Shown one piece after another: positions 63,028 to 64,000 of a DNA stretch of 64,000 nucleotides. This DNA is from Prorocentrum cordatum (Eukaryota > Sar > Dinophyceae > Prorocentrales > Prorocentraceae). Location of the stretch: assembly GCA_963575745.1 (NCBI GenBank), contig CAUYUJ010005692.1:1-64000 (forward strand), written 5' to 3'. The notes under the pieces were generated by a model. That model worked only from the letters and a program-made list of their open reading frames with translations. It ran no database searches and was not told the DNA's origin. How positions within the stretch are numbered: the stretch's first letter is position 1; every line of letters begins with the position of its first letter. The position numbers were made by a program, and so were the translations under genes.

Positions 63028-63199
63028 TTTCCTGTGTACCGTCCTCCACGGGGACTGAGACGGCGGCCCCCAGCGTTGCGACTTCGTCTGGGCCAGGCCC
63101 CGTTGCAGCGCCCGCGACTCCGAGCCCCCTCTCGACCTCGTCGTTTCCAGAGCGTCGTGGCGCGGCCGGCCTTGGCGAGAGAGTTGGATACACATGTTC

Positions 63200-63980
63200 C
63201 CCGATGTCTTCCCGGCGTTCGGCTCTTCCATGGCCGTGTAGGCTGGCCGCTCTGCGGGGCCTGCAGCGAGGACAAAGGAAACGAACAGGAGGAGTAGCGC
63301 GCGGTGGAGGGCGCGATCCCTCCGACGCCCGCGCCCGCGGGCGCCCGACCGCGGGGGGCCCCCTGGCTGGGAAGCCCCCCGACCGTGAAGAGGCCGACCT
63401 CGAGCTCGTGGCCGAACACGATGGTCAGGTCGGCTACGCAATGCCGCCCCAGCAGGCCCCCGTCTAAATCCGATGGGGCGCTCTCGGGGGGCGGACCTGC
63501 TGGGGCAGCGGCGCCAGCCTGGCGCTCGGCCCCGCTCGTGCCCGTTTCGTTCCCAGGGGCGCTCTGGGGGAGCAAGTGAGCGGGGCCAGCGCGCGCTCCA
63601 GCCACGGCGCCCGCACCCCAGCGGGCCCCGGCCACGCACCAAGAGGCGCTCTCGGGGGGCGGGCCCGCTGGGGCTGCCCAGCTCCCCAGGCGTTCGGCCC
63701 CGCTAGCGCCTGGCTGACTCCCAGGTGCGCCCAGGGGAAGCCAGCTAGCGGGGCCTGCGAGCTCGCCAGCTGAGGCCGCGCCGACGCCAATCTCGCCAGG
63801 CTCACCTGGTCCACCAGCACCTGGCTCGCACAGCTCTGGCTCCAGTCGAGTGATCCTCACTGGCACTCTCGCGGAAACTGCAGGAGCCATACCTTTCGCC
63901 AGCCTAGCAAGCGCGAGCTTGCCCTTCGGGCCAGCGTACCCACACTCCTTGTTGAAAGTCGAAGGCCTGCACGTTGCCAC
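63200..63980 (-). CDS. low-confidence Ala/Pro/Gly-rich coding region with tandem repeat
   Basis: The minus frame begins near the window end (MATCRPSTFNKECGYAGPKG, KLALARLAKGMAPAVSARVP). It includes two protein-level repeats, SWLPLGAPGSQPGASGAERL ... APAGPPPESA and HLLPQSAPGNETGTSGAERQ ... APAGPPPESA (DNA units 63,650-63,770 and 63,478-63,600), then FGHELEVGLFTVGG. Keeping the repeat in frame is mild evidence for coding. The gene would continue past the right edge of the window. No family recognised, and the frame below 63,200 is shadow. Confidence 0.35.
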
Positions 63981-64000
63981 CGTGCCACAAGCCGTACACA

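Overview
The window looks like nuclear DNA from a dinoflagellate. The evidence is high GC, very large amounts of simple and minisatellite repeat, long intron-poor reading frames rich in Cys and in Pro-Thr linkers, no bacterial-style operons, and non-LTR and Ty1/copia retroelements with high-GC codon use. No rRNA, tRNA or CRISPR was found. Genus cannot be fixed from this sequence alone. Almost every host-like coding segment is on the minus strand; the one clear plus-strand coding block is an LTR retrotransposon.

Layout. 773-7321 (minus): an SF1, Upf1-like helicase gene with an N-terminal exon, a zinc-finger/proline-rich part, the ATPase core and a long C-terminal region, cut by single-base frame breaks mostly at homopolymers. 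7.46-12.49 kb: a roughly 5-kb array of a 20-23 bp unit, followed directly by 1.5 kb of AT-rich TTTCTGGAAT-type repeat. 14.6-19.0 kb: a foldback element, two unidentified coding regions and an ADP-ribosylglycohydrolase-family gene with stops. 19.3-21.3 kb: trinucleotide arrays. 21.3-22.5 kb: an unidentified coding region. 22.5-23.8 kb: dispersed repeats that recur at 29.9 and 40-41.6 kb. 24.3-25.3 kb: a secreted-type protein with a VWD-like segment. 25.5-32 kb: an inverted minisatellite pair, LINE remnants, GAGGCT arrays and a CAT array. 32.2-33.6 kb: a CAAGACGGCC minisatellite family that recurs at 51-52 and 54 kb. 33.67-38.0 kb: a 1443-residue uninterrupted modular Cys-rich/LamG/Pro-Thr protein. 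38.9-39.8 kb: a secreted EF-hand protein. 40.5-41.4 kb: a GTCGTGCTGGGGTGTG array. 42.4-43.1 kb: an unidentified gene with one in-frame TGA. 43.3-47.3 kb: a decayed LINE (endonuclease, reverse transcriptase, C-terminus). 47.9-49.2 kb: a second CAT array. 49.5-55.1 kb: palindrome-rich repeats. 55,151-61,853: a complete-length Ty1/copia-type LTR element with TG..CA LTRs and a CATCC target-site duplication. 61.9-64 kb: foldback and tandem repeats and a low-confidence minus-strand coding region.

The most notable object is the LTR element. Between gag and integrase it carries a segment with the motif order of a DNA cytosine methyltransferase (LELF, FDLE..WDA, SPPC, a later E.P, then CQ.GL..KP..TN). 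It has an extra acidic open reading frame after RNase H, and a 168-bp AT-richer insertion with its own 5-bp duplication. The element is frame-disrupted and probably immobile. The two modular secreted proteins (24.3 and 33.7 kb) share a short FGLxCSxxxGxYLSxYA signature and look like related surface or extracellular proteins. Functions are inferred from motifs read by eye; no database search was run.
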